Source of the DNA: Micromonospora solifontis
Lineage (GTDB): Bacteria > Actinomycetota > Actinomycetes > Mycobacteriales > Micromonosporaceae
NCBI RefSeq assembly: GCF_003725545.1
Contig: NZ_RJLN01000015.1
Coordinates: forward strand, 23,164 to 87,163
Length of the DNA: 64,000 nt
Direction of reading: 5' to 3'
Under the pieces are notes generated by a model. That model saw only the letters and a program-made list of their open reading frames with translations. It was not told the DNA's origin and made no database searches. The position numbers and the translations under genes were made by a program. Below are positions 8,115 to 16,059 of this stretch, in pieces. The first letter of the stretch is position 1. Each line of letters opens with the position of its first letter.

Positions 8115-9125
8115 TCAGGAGTGGGCGGGGGCGCTCTCCCGGCGGACGAGACGGTAGGGGGCGATCAGCTCGCGCGGTGGGGCGCCCGCGTCGCCCGCGA
8201 GGCGGGTGGCGAGCAGGTCGACGGCGAGACGGGCGATGCCCTCCTTGTCCGGGGAGACCGTGCTGAGGGTGGGGATCGAGAACCGGCCGTCCTCGATGTC
8301 GTCGAAGCCGGCCACCGCCACGTCCTCGGGCACCCGGAGCCCGGCCTCGTGCAGGGCGCGCAGCGCGCCGAGGGCGAGGGTGTCGTTGAAGCAGAAGACG
8401 GCGTCGGGGCGTACCCCGGTGGTGAGCAGGTGCCGCACGGCGGCCGCGCCGTCCGCGCGGTGCCAGGCCGGCGCGGGCGCGACCAGGCGCTCGTCGTAGC
8501 CGATGCCGGCCTCGGCCAGCGCGGCGGCGTAGCCGGCCAGGCGGAGCCGGGCGCTGGCGCCCTCGGGGGTGCGCTGGGAGCCGATCGCGGCGATCCGGCG
8601 GCGACCCAGGCCGATCAGGTGGGCGGTGATCTCGCGGGCGGCGGCCACATTGTCGATCATGACGTGGTCGGCCGGGCCGTGGTCGACCCGCTCGCCGAGC
8701 AGCACCATCGGCATTCCGTCGAGGCCGGCGAGGTCGTCGGCGGTGAGCGCGAGCGGGCTGAAGATCAGGCCGTCGATCATATGGTCGCCGATCCCGCTGG
8801 CCGCCTTCCGTTCCTGCTCCGGCCCGCCGCCGGTCTGGTCGATCAGCACCGTCCAGCCGTGCGCGGCGGCGGCGGTGACCACGTGCCGGGCCAGCTCGGC
8901 GAAGTACGGGATGTCCAGCTCGGGCACGGCCAGGGCGATCACGCCGGTCCGGCCCTTGCGCAGGTTCCGCGCGGACAGGTTCGGCCGGTAGTTCAACTCG
9001 GCGATGGCCTGTTCGACCCGGGCCCGGGTGTCCGGCCGGACGTGCTCGTAGCCGTTGACCACGTTGGAGACGGTCTTCACCGACACGCCGGCCCGTTCCG
9101 CGACGTCCTTGAGCCTGTGTCGCAC
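8115..9125 (-). CDS. LacI-family transcriptional repressor
   Basis: 336 residues from GTG at 9125, preceded by GGAGG; the longer frame reaching 9347 has no family similarity. Residues 3-25 are the LacI HTH (LKDVAERAGVSVKTVSNVVNG), followed by the hinge helix (NYRPNLSARNLRKGRTG). The rest is a periplasmic-binding-protein-like sensor ending in the usual AVAGFDDIEDGRF...TLSTVSPDKE. It is divergent from the GH51 gene, with two operator-like sites between them, so it most likely represses the arabinoside genes and is released by an arabinose-derived sugar. Confidence 0.92.
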   Translation of the reverse strand: MRHRLKDVAERAGVSVKTVSNVVNGYEHVRPDTRARVEQAIAELNYRPNLSARNLRKGRTGVIALAVPELDIPYFAELARHVVTAAAAHGWTVLIDQTGGGPEQERKAASGIGDHMIDGLIFSPLALTADDLAGLDGMPMVLLGERVDHGPADHVMIDNVAAAREITAHLIGLGRRRIAAIGSQRTPEGASARLRLAGYAAALAEAGIGYDERLVAPAPAWHRADGAAAVRHLLTTGVRPDAVFCFNDTLALGALRALHEAGLRVPEDVAVAGFDDIEDGRFSIPTLSTVSPDKEGIARLAVDLLATRLAGDAGAPPRELIAPYRLVRRESAPAHS

Positions 9126-9174
9126 CCTTCCTCCCCTGTCGGCGCTGCCGGCACTGTACCGCGTCGCACCCTCT

Positions 9175-9198
9175 TTACAACGTTGGTTACAACGTTGT
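9175..9198. promoter_or_regulatory. Tandem LacI-type operators
   Basis: TTACAACGTTGG (9175-9186) is followed immediately by TTACAACGTTGT (9187-9198). The core ACAACGTTGT is a perfect 10-bp palindrome with the central CG typical of LacI-family operators. The pair sits between the divergent repressor (start 9125) and GH51 (start 9262) genes, where binding would control both. Confidence 0.75.
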
Positions 9199-9213
9199 AG
9201 AAACCTGAGGTAC

Positions 9214-9233
9214 GGGGTGACCGAGGTCACCCC
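9214..9233. promoter_or_regulatory. Perfect 20-bp palindrome upstream of the GH51 gene
   Basis: GGGGTGACCGAGGTCACCCC is a 9-bp inverted repeat around GA. It ends 10 bp before the GH51 Shine-Dalgarno GAGGAAAGG, so it lies in the leader or promoter. It could be a second operator or an RNA hairpin that limits access to the ribosome binding site. Confidence 0.5.
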
Positions 9234-9261
9234 GGCCCGGTATGAGGAAAGGTGGCACCCC

Positions 9262-10767
9262 GTGCGCGACGCACAGCTGACGATCGACCCGGCCTTCGCC
9301 ATCGGGACGGCCGACCGCCGCCTCTTCGGCTCCTTCGTCGAGCACATGGGGCGCTGCGTCTACGGCGGGATCTACGAGCCCGGGCATCCCACCGCCGACC
9401 CGCGCGGCTTCCGGCGGGACGTCCTGGACCTGACCCGTGAGCTGGGCGTCTCGGTGATCCGCTACCCCGGTGGCAACTTCGTCTCCAGCTACCGCTGGGA
9501 GGACGGCATCGGCCCGGTCGGCGACCGGCCCCGCCGGCTCGACCTGGCCTGGAAGACGATCGAGACGAACGCGTTCGGGCTGGACGAGTTCATGACCTGG
9601 GCGGCCGAGGCCGGCGTCGAACCGATGATGGCGGTCAACCTCGGCACCCGCGGCGTGCAGGAGGCCTGCGACCTGCTGGAGTACGCCAATCACCCCGGCG
9701 GCACGCAGCTGTCCGACCTGCGCCGCAAGCACGGCGCGGAGCAGCCGTACGGGGTGCGGCTCTGGTGCCTGGGCAACGAGCTGGACGGCCCGTGGCAGGT
9801 GGGGCACAAGACCGCCGACGAGTACGGCCGGCTCGCCGCCGAGACCGCGCGGGCCATGAAGCTGATCGACCCCTCGATCAGCCTGGTGGCCTGCGGCAGC
9901 TCCAACCGGGGGATGGCGACCTTCGCCGCGTGGGAGGCGACCGTCCTGGAGCACACCTACGAACACGTCGACTACATCTCCGCGCACACCTACTACGACC
10001 CGTCCGACGGGGACCGGGCCAGCATCCTGGCCTCCGCGGTGGACATGGACAACTTCATCCGCGAGGTGGTCGCCACCGCCGACCACGTGGCCGCCAAGCA
10101 GCGGCAGCGACGCCGGCTGAAGATCTCCTTCGACGAGTGGAACGTCTGGTACCAGTCCCGCCTCCAGGCCGACCTGGACCGGCGGGGCTGGGTCGAGGCG
10201 CCCGCCCTGATCGAGGACGACTACACCGCGGTCGACGCCGTGGTGGTCGGCGACCTGCTCATCACCCTGCTCCGGCACGCGGACCGGGTCGGGGTGGCCT
10301 GCCAGGCGCAGCTCGCCAACGTGATCGCCCCGATCCGTACCCGCACCGGCGGGCCGGCCTGGCGGCAGAGCATCTTCCACCCGTTCGCGCTGACCGCCCG
10401 GTACGCCCGCGGCACCGTGCTGCGCACCGAGCCCGTCTCCCCCAGCTACGAGACGAAGCGGTACGGCGAGGTGCCGGTGCTGGACACCGTCGCGGTCCGG
10501 GACGAGGAGACCGGGGACCTCGCCGTCTTCGCGGTCAACCGCGGTCCGAACGACCTCGCCCTGGACCTCGACCTGCGCGCCCTGCCCCGGCTCTCCGGTC
10601 GATCGCACACCACCCTCGCCGCCGGCGCCGAGCCGGCGGCCATGAACACCGAGGCCGAGCCCGAGCGGGTGACGCCCCGGGAGATGAGCACCCCCACCGT
10701 CGAGGGTGGTCGCTGCACCGTGGCGCTGCCCGCCTGTTCCTGGAACCTGCTGCGCTTCGCACCGTAG
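9262..10767 (+). CDS. Alpha-L-arabinofuranosidase, GH51
   Basis: 501 residues, the usual GH51 length. The GTG start at 9262 is set by GAGGAAAGG 9 bases upstream; there is no signal peptide, so the enzyme is cytoplasmic. The acid/base glutamate lies in WCLGNELDGPWQ (about E173) and the nucleophile in SFDEWNVWY (about E292). FGSFVEHMGRCVYGGIYEPG is the conserved N-terminal barrel strand. A C-terminal beta-domain starts near residue 390. It removes terminal alpha-L-arabinofuranosyl units from arabino-oligosaccharides. It heads an operon with the sugar ABC importer and GH43, under the adjacent LacI operators. Confidence 0.95.
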   Translation: MRDAQLTIDPAFAIGTADRRLFGSFVEHMGRCVYGGIYEPGHPTADPRGFRRDVLDLTRELGVSVIRYPGGNFVSSYRWEDGIGPVGDRPRRLDLAWKTIETNAFGLDEFMTWAAEAGVEPMMAVNLGTRGVQEACDLLEYANHPGGTQLSDLRRKHGAEQPYGVRLWCLGNELDGPWQVGHKTADEYGRLAAETARAMKLIDPSISLVACGSSNRGMATFAAWEATVLEHTYEHVDYISAHTYYDPSDGDRASILASAVDMDNFIREVVATADHVAAKQRQRRRLKISFDEWNVWYQSRLQADLDRRGWVEAPALIEDDYTAVDAVVVGDLLITLLRHADRVGVACQAQLANVIAPIRTRTGGPAWRQSIFHPFALTARYARGTVLRTEPVSPSYETKRYGEVPVLDTVAVRDEETGDLAVFAVNRGPNDLALDLDLRALPRLSGRSHTTLAAGAEPAAMNTEAEPERVTPREMSTPTVEGGRCTVALPACSWNLLRFAP

Positions 10768-10810
10768 TCGTGACCAGGCAATACTGCATCCCGTCCCCCA
10801 AGGAGCACAC

Positions 10811-12139
10811 ATGATCCAGCACGAGATGAGCCGGCGTCGCCTGCTCGGCCTCGGCGTCGGACTCGGCGCGGCGGCCACCCTGACCCTGGCCGGCTGCGGC
10901 GGCGGCAGCGCCAGCAAGTCCACCTCGGCCGGCAACGGCGGCAAGGACTACACCGGACCCAAGGTCGACCTGAAGCTGTGGAACGGCTTCACCGGCGGCG
11001 ACGGCGACATCTTCAAGAAGCTCGTCGAGCAGTTCAACAGCGAGCACCAGAACATCGCGATCGCGGTGAGCACGTACCGCTGGGAGGACTACTACGCCAA
11101 GCTGCCCGGCGCGGTCTCCAGCGGGGCCGGGCCGGACATCGCGGTCATGCACATGGACCAGCTCGCCACCTTCGTCGCGCGCGGGGTCATCACCGAGCTG
11201 GACGACGTGGCGAAGGCCCTCGAACTGAACGAAGGGGACTTCGCCCCGACGGTCTGGAAGGGCGGCCTTTACCACGACAAGCGGTACGGCATCCCGCTCG
11301 ACATGCACCCGCTGGGCTTCTACTACAACAAGGGGGTCATGCAGAAGGCCGGCCTCGACCCGAACAGGCCGCCGACCATCCGCGAGGAGTACGAGGCGGC
11401 GCTGACCGAGCTGAAGAAGTCCGGCGTGCAGGGCTTCTGGGTCAGCCCGTTCCAGTTCACCGGCGGCATGACCTTCTACAGCCTGGTGCACCAGTGGGGC
11501 GGGACGCTCTTCGACGCGGACGTGGCGAAGGCGACCTTCAACTCCGACCCGGCGGTCGAGGCGTGCACCTGGCTGGTCAACATGATCAAGCAGGGTCACT
11601 CCCCGTCGAACGTCGGCCAGGACGCCGACTACCTGGCGCTGAAGAGCGGCAAGAACGCGTTCAACTGGAACGGCATCTGGCAGATCAACGACCTGGCCAA
11701 GAGCACCGACGTGCAGTGGGGCGTCGCGCCGCTGCCCAAGATCGGCAGCCAGCCGGCCGCCTGGGCGAACTCGCACAACTTCACCATCGTCAAGCAGCGC
11801 AGCGCCGACGCCAACAAGATCGCCGGTGCCAAGGTGTTCATCAACTGGCTGAGCCAGCACTCCCTGGACTGGGCCAAGGGCGGCCAGGTGCCGGCCCGCA
11901 AGGCGGTCCGGGAGAGCGCCGAGTTCAAGGCCCTGCCGCAGATCAGCGCGCTCGCCCCCGAGCTGGAGTACGCGGCCTTCCCGCCCGCCGCGCCCGGGCT
12001 CGGCGAGGTGCTCACCACCTTCTACACCGCCTTCAGCGAGGCGGCGCTGGGCAAGAAGTCGCCGACGCAGGCGCTGGACGACGGGGCGGCCAAGGCCACC
12101 AAGCAGCTCGAGGACAACCGCAAGAAGTACGGGAGCTGA
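10811..12139 (+). CDS. Sugar ABC transporter substrate-binding lipoprotein
   Basis: 442 residues; ATG with AAGGAG five bases upstream. The N-terminus is Tat-like (SRRRLLGLG) and runs into a lipobox LAGC (cysteine about residue 28), so it is an exported lipoprotein. The body is an extracellular solute-binding protein family 1 fold (LKLWNGFTGGDGD, MHMDQLATF, GIPLDMHPLGFYYNK, FNWNGIW). It captures oligosaccharides, here probably arabino-oligosaccharides given the neighbouring GH51 and GH43, and hands them to the two permeases. Its stop overlaps the next start as TGATG. Confidence 0.93.
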   Translation: MIQHEMSRRRLLGLGVGLGAAATLTLAGCGGGSASKSTSAGNGGKDYTGPKVDLKLWNGFTGGDGDIFKKLVEQFNSEHQNIAIAVSTYRWEDYYAKLPGAVSSGAGPDIAVMHMDQLATFVARGVITELDDVAKALELNEGDFAPTVWKGGLYHDKRYGIPLDMHPLGFYYNKGVMQKAGLDPNRPPTIREEYEAALTELKKSGVQGFWVSPFQFTGGMTFYSLVHQWGGTLFDADVAKATFNSDPAVEACTWLVNMIKQGHSPSNVGQDADYLALKSGKNAFNWNGIWQINDLAKSTDVQWGVAPLPKIGSQPAAWANSHNFTIVKQRSADANKIAGAKVFINWLSQHSLDWAKGGQVPARKAVRESAEFKALPQISALAPELEYAAFPPAAPGLGEVLTTFYTAFSEAALGKKSPTQALDDGAAKATKQLEDNRKKYGS

Positions 12140-13107
12140 TGCCGGTGGCCGACGTGATCGAGGCCGGGGCGGCGCGCCGTGACGCGCCGCCCCCGGCGGG
12201 GCGGACGACCCGCCGGGGCGGTACGCGCCGGGGCAACGCGGCCACCCCGTACCTCTTCCTCGCGCCCTACCTGCTGCTGTTCATCGGGTTCGGGGTGCTG
12301 CCGATCGTCTTCGGGCTCTGGCTGAGCGTGCACCAGTGGGACCTGCAACTGCCCAACCGGCCCTTCGTCGGCCTGGACAACTACCAGGCGCTCTTCGACA
12401 GCCAGTCGGCGGACTACGCGGACTGGTGGTCGGCCGTCCGGGCCACCGCCATCTTCACCGTCTTCTCGGTGCCGCTGCTGGTGGTGGTCCCGCTCGGGCT
12501 GGCGCTGCTGCTCAACGGCGCGTTCCCCGGGCGGACGTTCTTCCGGGCCGTCTACTTCGCGCCGTACGTGCTCGGGGTGGCCGTGATCGGCCTGCTCTGG
12601 CGCTTCCTGCTCGACGCCAACCTGGGCCTGGTCAACCGCATGCTCGGCGCGGTGGGGCTGCCCGCCGACACGCCGTGGGTGACCGACGTGCCGTGGGCCT
12701 GGGTGTCGCTGGTCGGGGTGACCGTCTGGTGGACCTCGGGCTTCAACGCGGTCATCTACCTCGCCGGCCTGCAGGACATTCCGGCCGAGCTGTACGAGGC
12801 GGCGCGGGTGGACGGGGCGAACGGTTGGGAACGGTTCCGCAACGTCACCCTGCCCGGGCTCCGGCCGGTCCTGCTCTTCGTGCTCACCACCACGATCCTG
12901 GCCTCGGCGAACGTCTTCGGCCAGGCGTTCCTGATCACGCAGGGCGCGCCCGGACAGCAGACCCGCACGGTGGTGTGGCGGATCGTGGACGAGGGGCTGC
13001 GGGACAACGACGCCGGCAAGGCGGCGGCGATGAGCATCCTCTTCGCGCTGGCGCTCGCGGTGATCAGCGTCGTCAACTTCCGGCTGTTCCGCTACCGGGA
13101 AGACTGA
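12139..13107 (+). CDS. Sugar ABC transporter permease (MalF-like)
   Basis: 322 residues. The start shares one base with the stop of the binding-protein gene. A charged 35-residue N-terminus precedes six predicted helices, beginning at PYLFLAPYLLLFIGFGVLPI. The EAA loop that docks on the ATPase is YEAARVDGANGWERFRNVTLP near residues 218-238. It is the first of the two membrane subunits of a CUT1 importer. No ATPase gene lies in the window, as is usual in actinomycetes, where one MsiK-type ATPase serves several importers. Confidence 0.93.
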   Translation: MPVADVIEAGAARRDAPPPAGRTTRRGGTRRGNAATPYLFLAPYLLLFIGFGVLPIVFGLWLSVHQWDLQLPNRPFVGLDNYQALFDSQSADYADWWSAVRATAIFTVFSVPLLVVVPLGLALLLNGAFPGRTFFRAVYFAPYVLGVAVIGLLWRFLLDANLGLVNRMLGAVGLPADTPWVTDVPWAWVSLVGVTVWWTSGFNAVIYLAGLQDIPAELYEAARVDGANGWERFRNVTLPGLRPVLLFVLTTTILASANVFGQAFLITQGAPGQQTRTVVWRIVDEGLRDNDAGKAAAMSILFALALAVISVVNFRLFRYRED

Positions 13108-13117
13108 GGGGGACCGG

Positions 13118-13942
13118 ATGACCGCACTCCGCCGCACCGGCCGCTACGCCCTGCTGGTGGCGCTGGCCCTGGTGTTCCTCACGCCGCTGGTCTGGATGCT
13201 GCTCACCTCGCTCAAGACCTACGGGGACGCGCAGAAGATCCCGCCGAGCTGGCTGCCGAACCCGTTCTCGACGTACGGCTTCGACAAGATCGTGCACAAC
13301 GACGCCAACCCGGTGCTGCGCTGGTTCGTCAACAGCATGCTGGCCGCCGCCCTGCACTCGCTGCTGGTGCTGGCCACCGCCTCGATGGCCGCGTACGCGC
13401 TGGCCCGGCTGCGGTTCCGCGGGCGGTCGCTGGGCTTCGCGCTGATCGTGGGCACGCTCTTCATCCCGCCCACCTCGCTGATCATTCCGAACTTCGTGAT
13501 CGCCGACCGGCTGGGCTGGCTCGACACCCTGACCGTGGTGATCGTGCCGGGCGCGGCGAGCGCCTTCGGGGTGTTCTTCCTGCGGCAGTTCTTCCTCTCC
13601 ATCCCGGCGGAGCTGGAGGAGGCCGCCGTGCTGGACGGGGCGAACCACTGGCAGGTGTTCACCCGGGTGCTGCTGCCGCTGTCCAAGCCGGCCCTGGCCA
13701 CCCTGGGGGTGCTGTCGTTCCTCACCAACTGGAACGACTTCCTCTGGCCGATCTACGTGCTGTTCAGCCCGGAGCGACTGACCCTGCCGGCCGGCCTGGG
13801 CCTGCTCCAGGGGGCGTACAACACCGACTACCCGGTGATCATGGCGGGGGCGGTGCTGGCCAGCGTGCCGGTCCTGATCCTCTTCGTGCTCGCCCAGCGC
13901 CACATCATCCAGGGCGTCTCCCGCAGCGGCCTGAAGGGATGA
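13118..13942 (+). CDS. Sugar ABC transporter permease (MalG-like)
   Basis: 274 residues with six helices; the first is LLVALALVFLTPLVWMLLTSLKT. The EAA loop is EEAAVLDGANHWQVFTRVLLP near residues 168-188. GGACCGG lies just upstream of the ATG, 10 bp after the previous stop. It pairs with the upstream permease to form the channel of the CUT1 importer. Its last four bases, ATGA, are also the start of the GH43 gene, which ties uptake and extracellular degradation into one transcript. Confidence 0.93.
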   Translation: MTALRRTGRYALLVALALVFLTPLVWMLLTSLKTYGDAQKIPPSWLPNPFSTYGFDKIVHNDANPVLRWFVNSMLAAALHSLLVLATASMAAYALARLRFRGRSLGFALIVGTLFIPPTSLIIPNFVIADRLGWLDTLTVVIVPGAASAFGVFFLRQFFLSIPAELEEAAVLDGANHWQVFTRVLLPLSKPALATLGVLSFLTNWNDFLWPIYVLFSPERLTLPAGLGLLQGAYNTDYPVIMAGAVLASVPVLILFVLAQRHIIQGVSRSGLKG

Positions 13943-14934
13943 CCGCCAGGCGCGGCGCCACCGCGGTCCTGGCCGCCGCCTGCGGCAGCGACCCCACCCC
14001 CGCGACCAGGCCGGAGGATCCCCGCATGTTCACCAACCCCGTGATCCGGACCGACGCGCCGGACCCGCAGGCGATCCGGGTCGGCGAGACCTGGTACCTG
14101 TTCCACACCAACTCCGGCGGCCGGAACGTGCCGGTGCTCAGCTCCCCCGATCTGGTGGAGTGGACCCCGGCCGGGGACGCCCTGCCGGAGCTGCCGGACT
14201 GGGCCGGCGCCGGCAGGACCTGGGCACCGGAGGTCATCCAGCTGGCCCCGGACCGGTTCGTCCTCTACTACACCGTCGCCGACCGGGACTCCGGGCGGCA
14301 GTGCGTGGGGCGGGCGGTGGCGGTCACCCCGTCGGGGCCGTACCGGGACGACTCGACCGGCCCGCTGATCTGCCAGGCGGAGCTGGGCGGGTCCATCGAC
14401 GCCAGCCCGTACCGGGACACCGACGGCAGCCTCTGGCTGCTCTGGAAGAACGACGGCAACGCGATCGGCGTGGACACCTGGCTCTGGTCGCAGCGGCTCT
14501 CCCCCGACGGGCTCCGGCTCACCGGCACCCCGACGAAGCTGCTGAAGCAGACCGAGCCGTGGGAGGGCACGCTCATCGAGGGCCCCTTCTTCCACCGGCA
14601 CGACGGCCGGCTCCACCTCTTCTTCGCCGCCAACGCCTACGACAAGGCGACCTACGCCGAGGGGTACGCGGTCTGCGAGAGCCCGACCGGCCCGTGCGTG
14701 AAGGCCGCCGAGAACCCGATCCTCAAGGGCAACGCGGTGGCCTCCGGGCCGGGGCACGCCTCCATGGTCGAGCAGGGCGGCCGCACCTGGCTGCTCTACC
14801 ACGCCTGGCCGCCCGGGCAGGAGGGCGCCACCGACCCGGGCCGCCAGGTCTGGCTCGACGAGGTCGTCTGGACCGACGGCAAGCCGGTCGTCCACGGCCC
14901 CACCGCGGTTCCGCAGGCCCGCCCTGAGGTGTAA
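13939..14934 (+). CDS. Exported GH43-family glycosidase (arabinanase/arabinofuranosidase type)
   Basis: 331 residues. The start overlaps the permease stop (ATGA). The short N-terminus TARRGATAVLAAACGSD looks like a lipoprotein signal with the cysteine about residue 16, although the hydrophobic stretch is brief. The five-bladed propeller carries the usual acidic triad: IRTDAPDPQAI (base Asp), GGSIDASPYRD (pKa modulator Asp) and TLIEGPFFHRH (acid Glu). PG-HAS and LYHAW near the end are also GH43 features. It probably debranches or cuts arabinan outside the cell, feeding the importer and GH51. Exact specificity cannot be read. Confidence 0.87.
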   Translation: MTARRGATAVLAAACGSDPTPATRPEDPRMFTNPVIRTDAPDPQAIRVGETWYLFHTNSGGRNVPVLSSPDLVEWTPAGDALPELPDWAGAGRTWAPEVIQLAPDRFVLYYTVADRDSGRQCVGRAVAVTPSGPYRDDSTGPLICQAELGGSIDASPYRDTDGSLWLLWKNDGNAIGVDTWLWSQRLSPDGLRLTGTPTKLLKQTEPWEGTLIEGPFFHRHDGRLHLFFAANAYDKATYAEGYAVCESPTGPCVKAAENPILKGNAVASGPGHASMVEQGGRTWLLYHAWPPGQEGATDPGRQVWLDEVVWTDGKPVVHGPTAVPQARPEV

Positions 14935-15014
14935 GGAAGGGCCCCTTTTTAACGCCTCAGGTAGAGCAGGGGCCCCTTCTTAACACCGGGTGTTAAGAAG
15001 GGGCCCTTCCTTAC
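14934..15014. terminator. Bidirectional terminator and GC-rich hairpin repeat
   Basis: Between the convergent GH43 and permease genes, 14970-14987 pairs perfectly with 14989-15006 (18-bp arms, one-base loop; the arm includes CCCCTTCTTAACACC). A weaker related hairpin (AAGGGCCCCTTTTT) precedes it. AAGGGGCCC units repeat three times. The arms carry T-runs on both strands, so it can stop transcription from either side. Confidence 0.8.
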
Positions 15015-15017
15015 CGG

Positions 15018-15836
15018 TCAGCGGGTGGGGGCGGGTTCGGGCGGGGCGGACGACGCCGCCTCGCGGCGGGCCAGGCGGTTCTTGCGGTAGCCGTAGCCGA
15101 AGTAGATGAGGCCGCCGAGCAGCATCCAGGCCAGGAACCGGATCCAGGTCTCCACCGACAGGTTGAGCATCAGGTAGAGGCAGGCCAGCGCCGACACGAT
15201 CGGCAGCACCGGGGAGAACGGCACCGTGAACGGCCGGTCCAGGTCCGGGCGGCGCCGCCGCAGGATCGGCACCGCGATGGACACCAGCACGAACGCGCAG
15301 AGCGCGCCGATACTGACCAGGTCGGCCAGGGCGGAGAGCGGGAGCAGGCCGGCGAGCAGCGCGACCCCGACCGTCATGATCGCCGAGATCCGGTACGGCG
15401 TGCCCCAGCGCGGGTGCACCTTGGCGATGGACGGCGGGATCAGCCCGTCCCGGGCGATGGCGAAGCCGATCCGGCCCATGGCCACCAGGTCGACCAGGAT
15501 CACGCTGGTCAGGCCCGCGACGGCGGCGATGGAGACCAGGACGGCGGCCCAGCCGGCGCCGGCCGCCTTGAACGCCGACGCGATCGGGGCGCCCTCGTCG
15601 ATGTCGGTGTAGTGCACCATCCCGACGACGACCAGCGAGACGCCGATGTACAACACGGTGGAGATGCCCAGCGTGCCGAGCAGGCCCAGCGGCAGGTCCC
15701 GGCGGGGCCGGCGGGTCTCCTCACCGAGGTTCGCCACGGCCTCGAAACCGGTGTACGCGAAGAAGACCACCGCGGTGGCGGTGAGCACCCCGGCGAAGCC
15801 GAAGACGGAGGGCTCCAGCCCGGCCCTCACCGCCAA
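15018..15836 (-). pseudogene. Amino-acid permease (APC family), 3' half only
   Basis: 272 residues aligning only with the second half of cationic-amino-acid-type APC permeases. It begins just before the helix FGFAGVLTATAVVFFAYTGFEAVANLGEE, the sixth helix of a normal 12-helix, roughly 480-residue protein. The following PRRDLPLGLLGTL and LVSIGALCAFVLVSIAVPILRRR are standard. Helices 1-5, including the helix-1 glycine motif that binds the substrate amine, are absent. The frame continues upstream for at least 20 codons without hydrophobic sequence. The only near start is a TTG. It is most likely a 5'-truncated remnant and unlikely to transport. Confidence 0.75.
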
Positions 15837-16059
15837 CCCCTCACCGCGGGTGTCGGGAAGGTCACGAAGCGGACGGTGGCCCGGCTCACCCCTCGGGCGT
15901 TCGGCCCCACCTGCGCATCGATCCGTCCTGGGGTCTTGCGCAGCATCGGGATTGATGAAAGTTTTCTACCGGCGGCAGATGTTCTGCGGCGAATCTTGCC
16001 GGATGCGCCGGCCGTCCGCCGCCACCGCTCCGGGAGCCCCAACGAAGGGACCGCACCGC

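Noticed and set aside
7162..8157. 331-codon plus-strand frame over the methyltransferase gene
   Set aside because: Arg/Gly/Pro shadow frame; the methyltransferase motifs are in the other frame.
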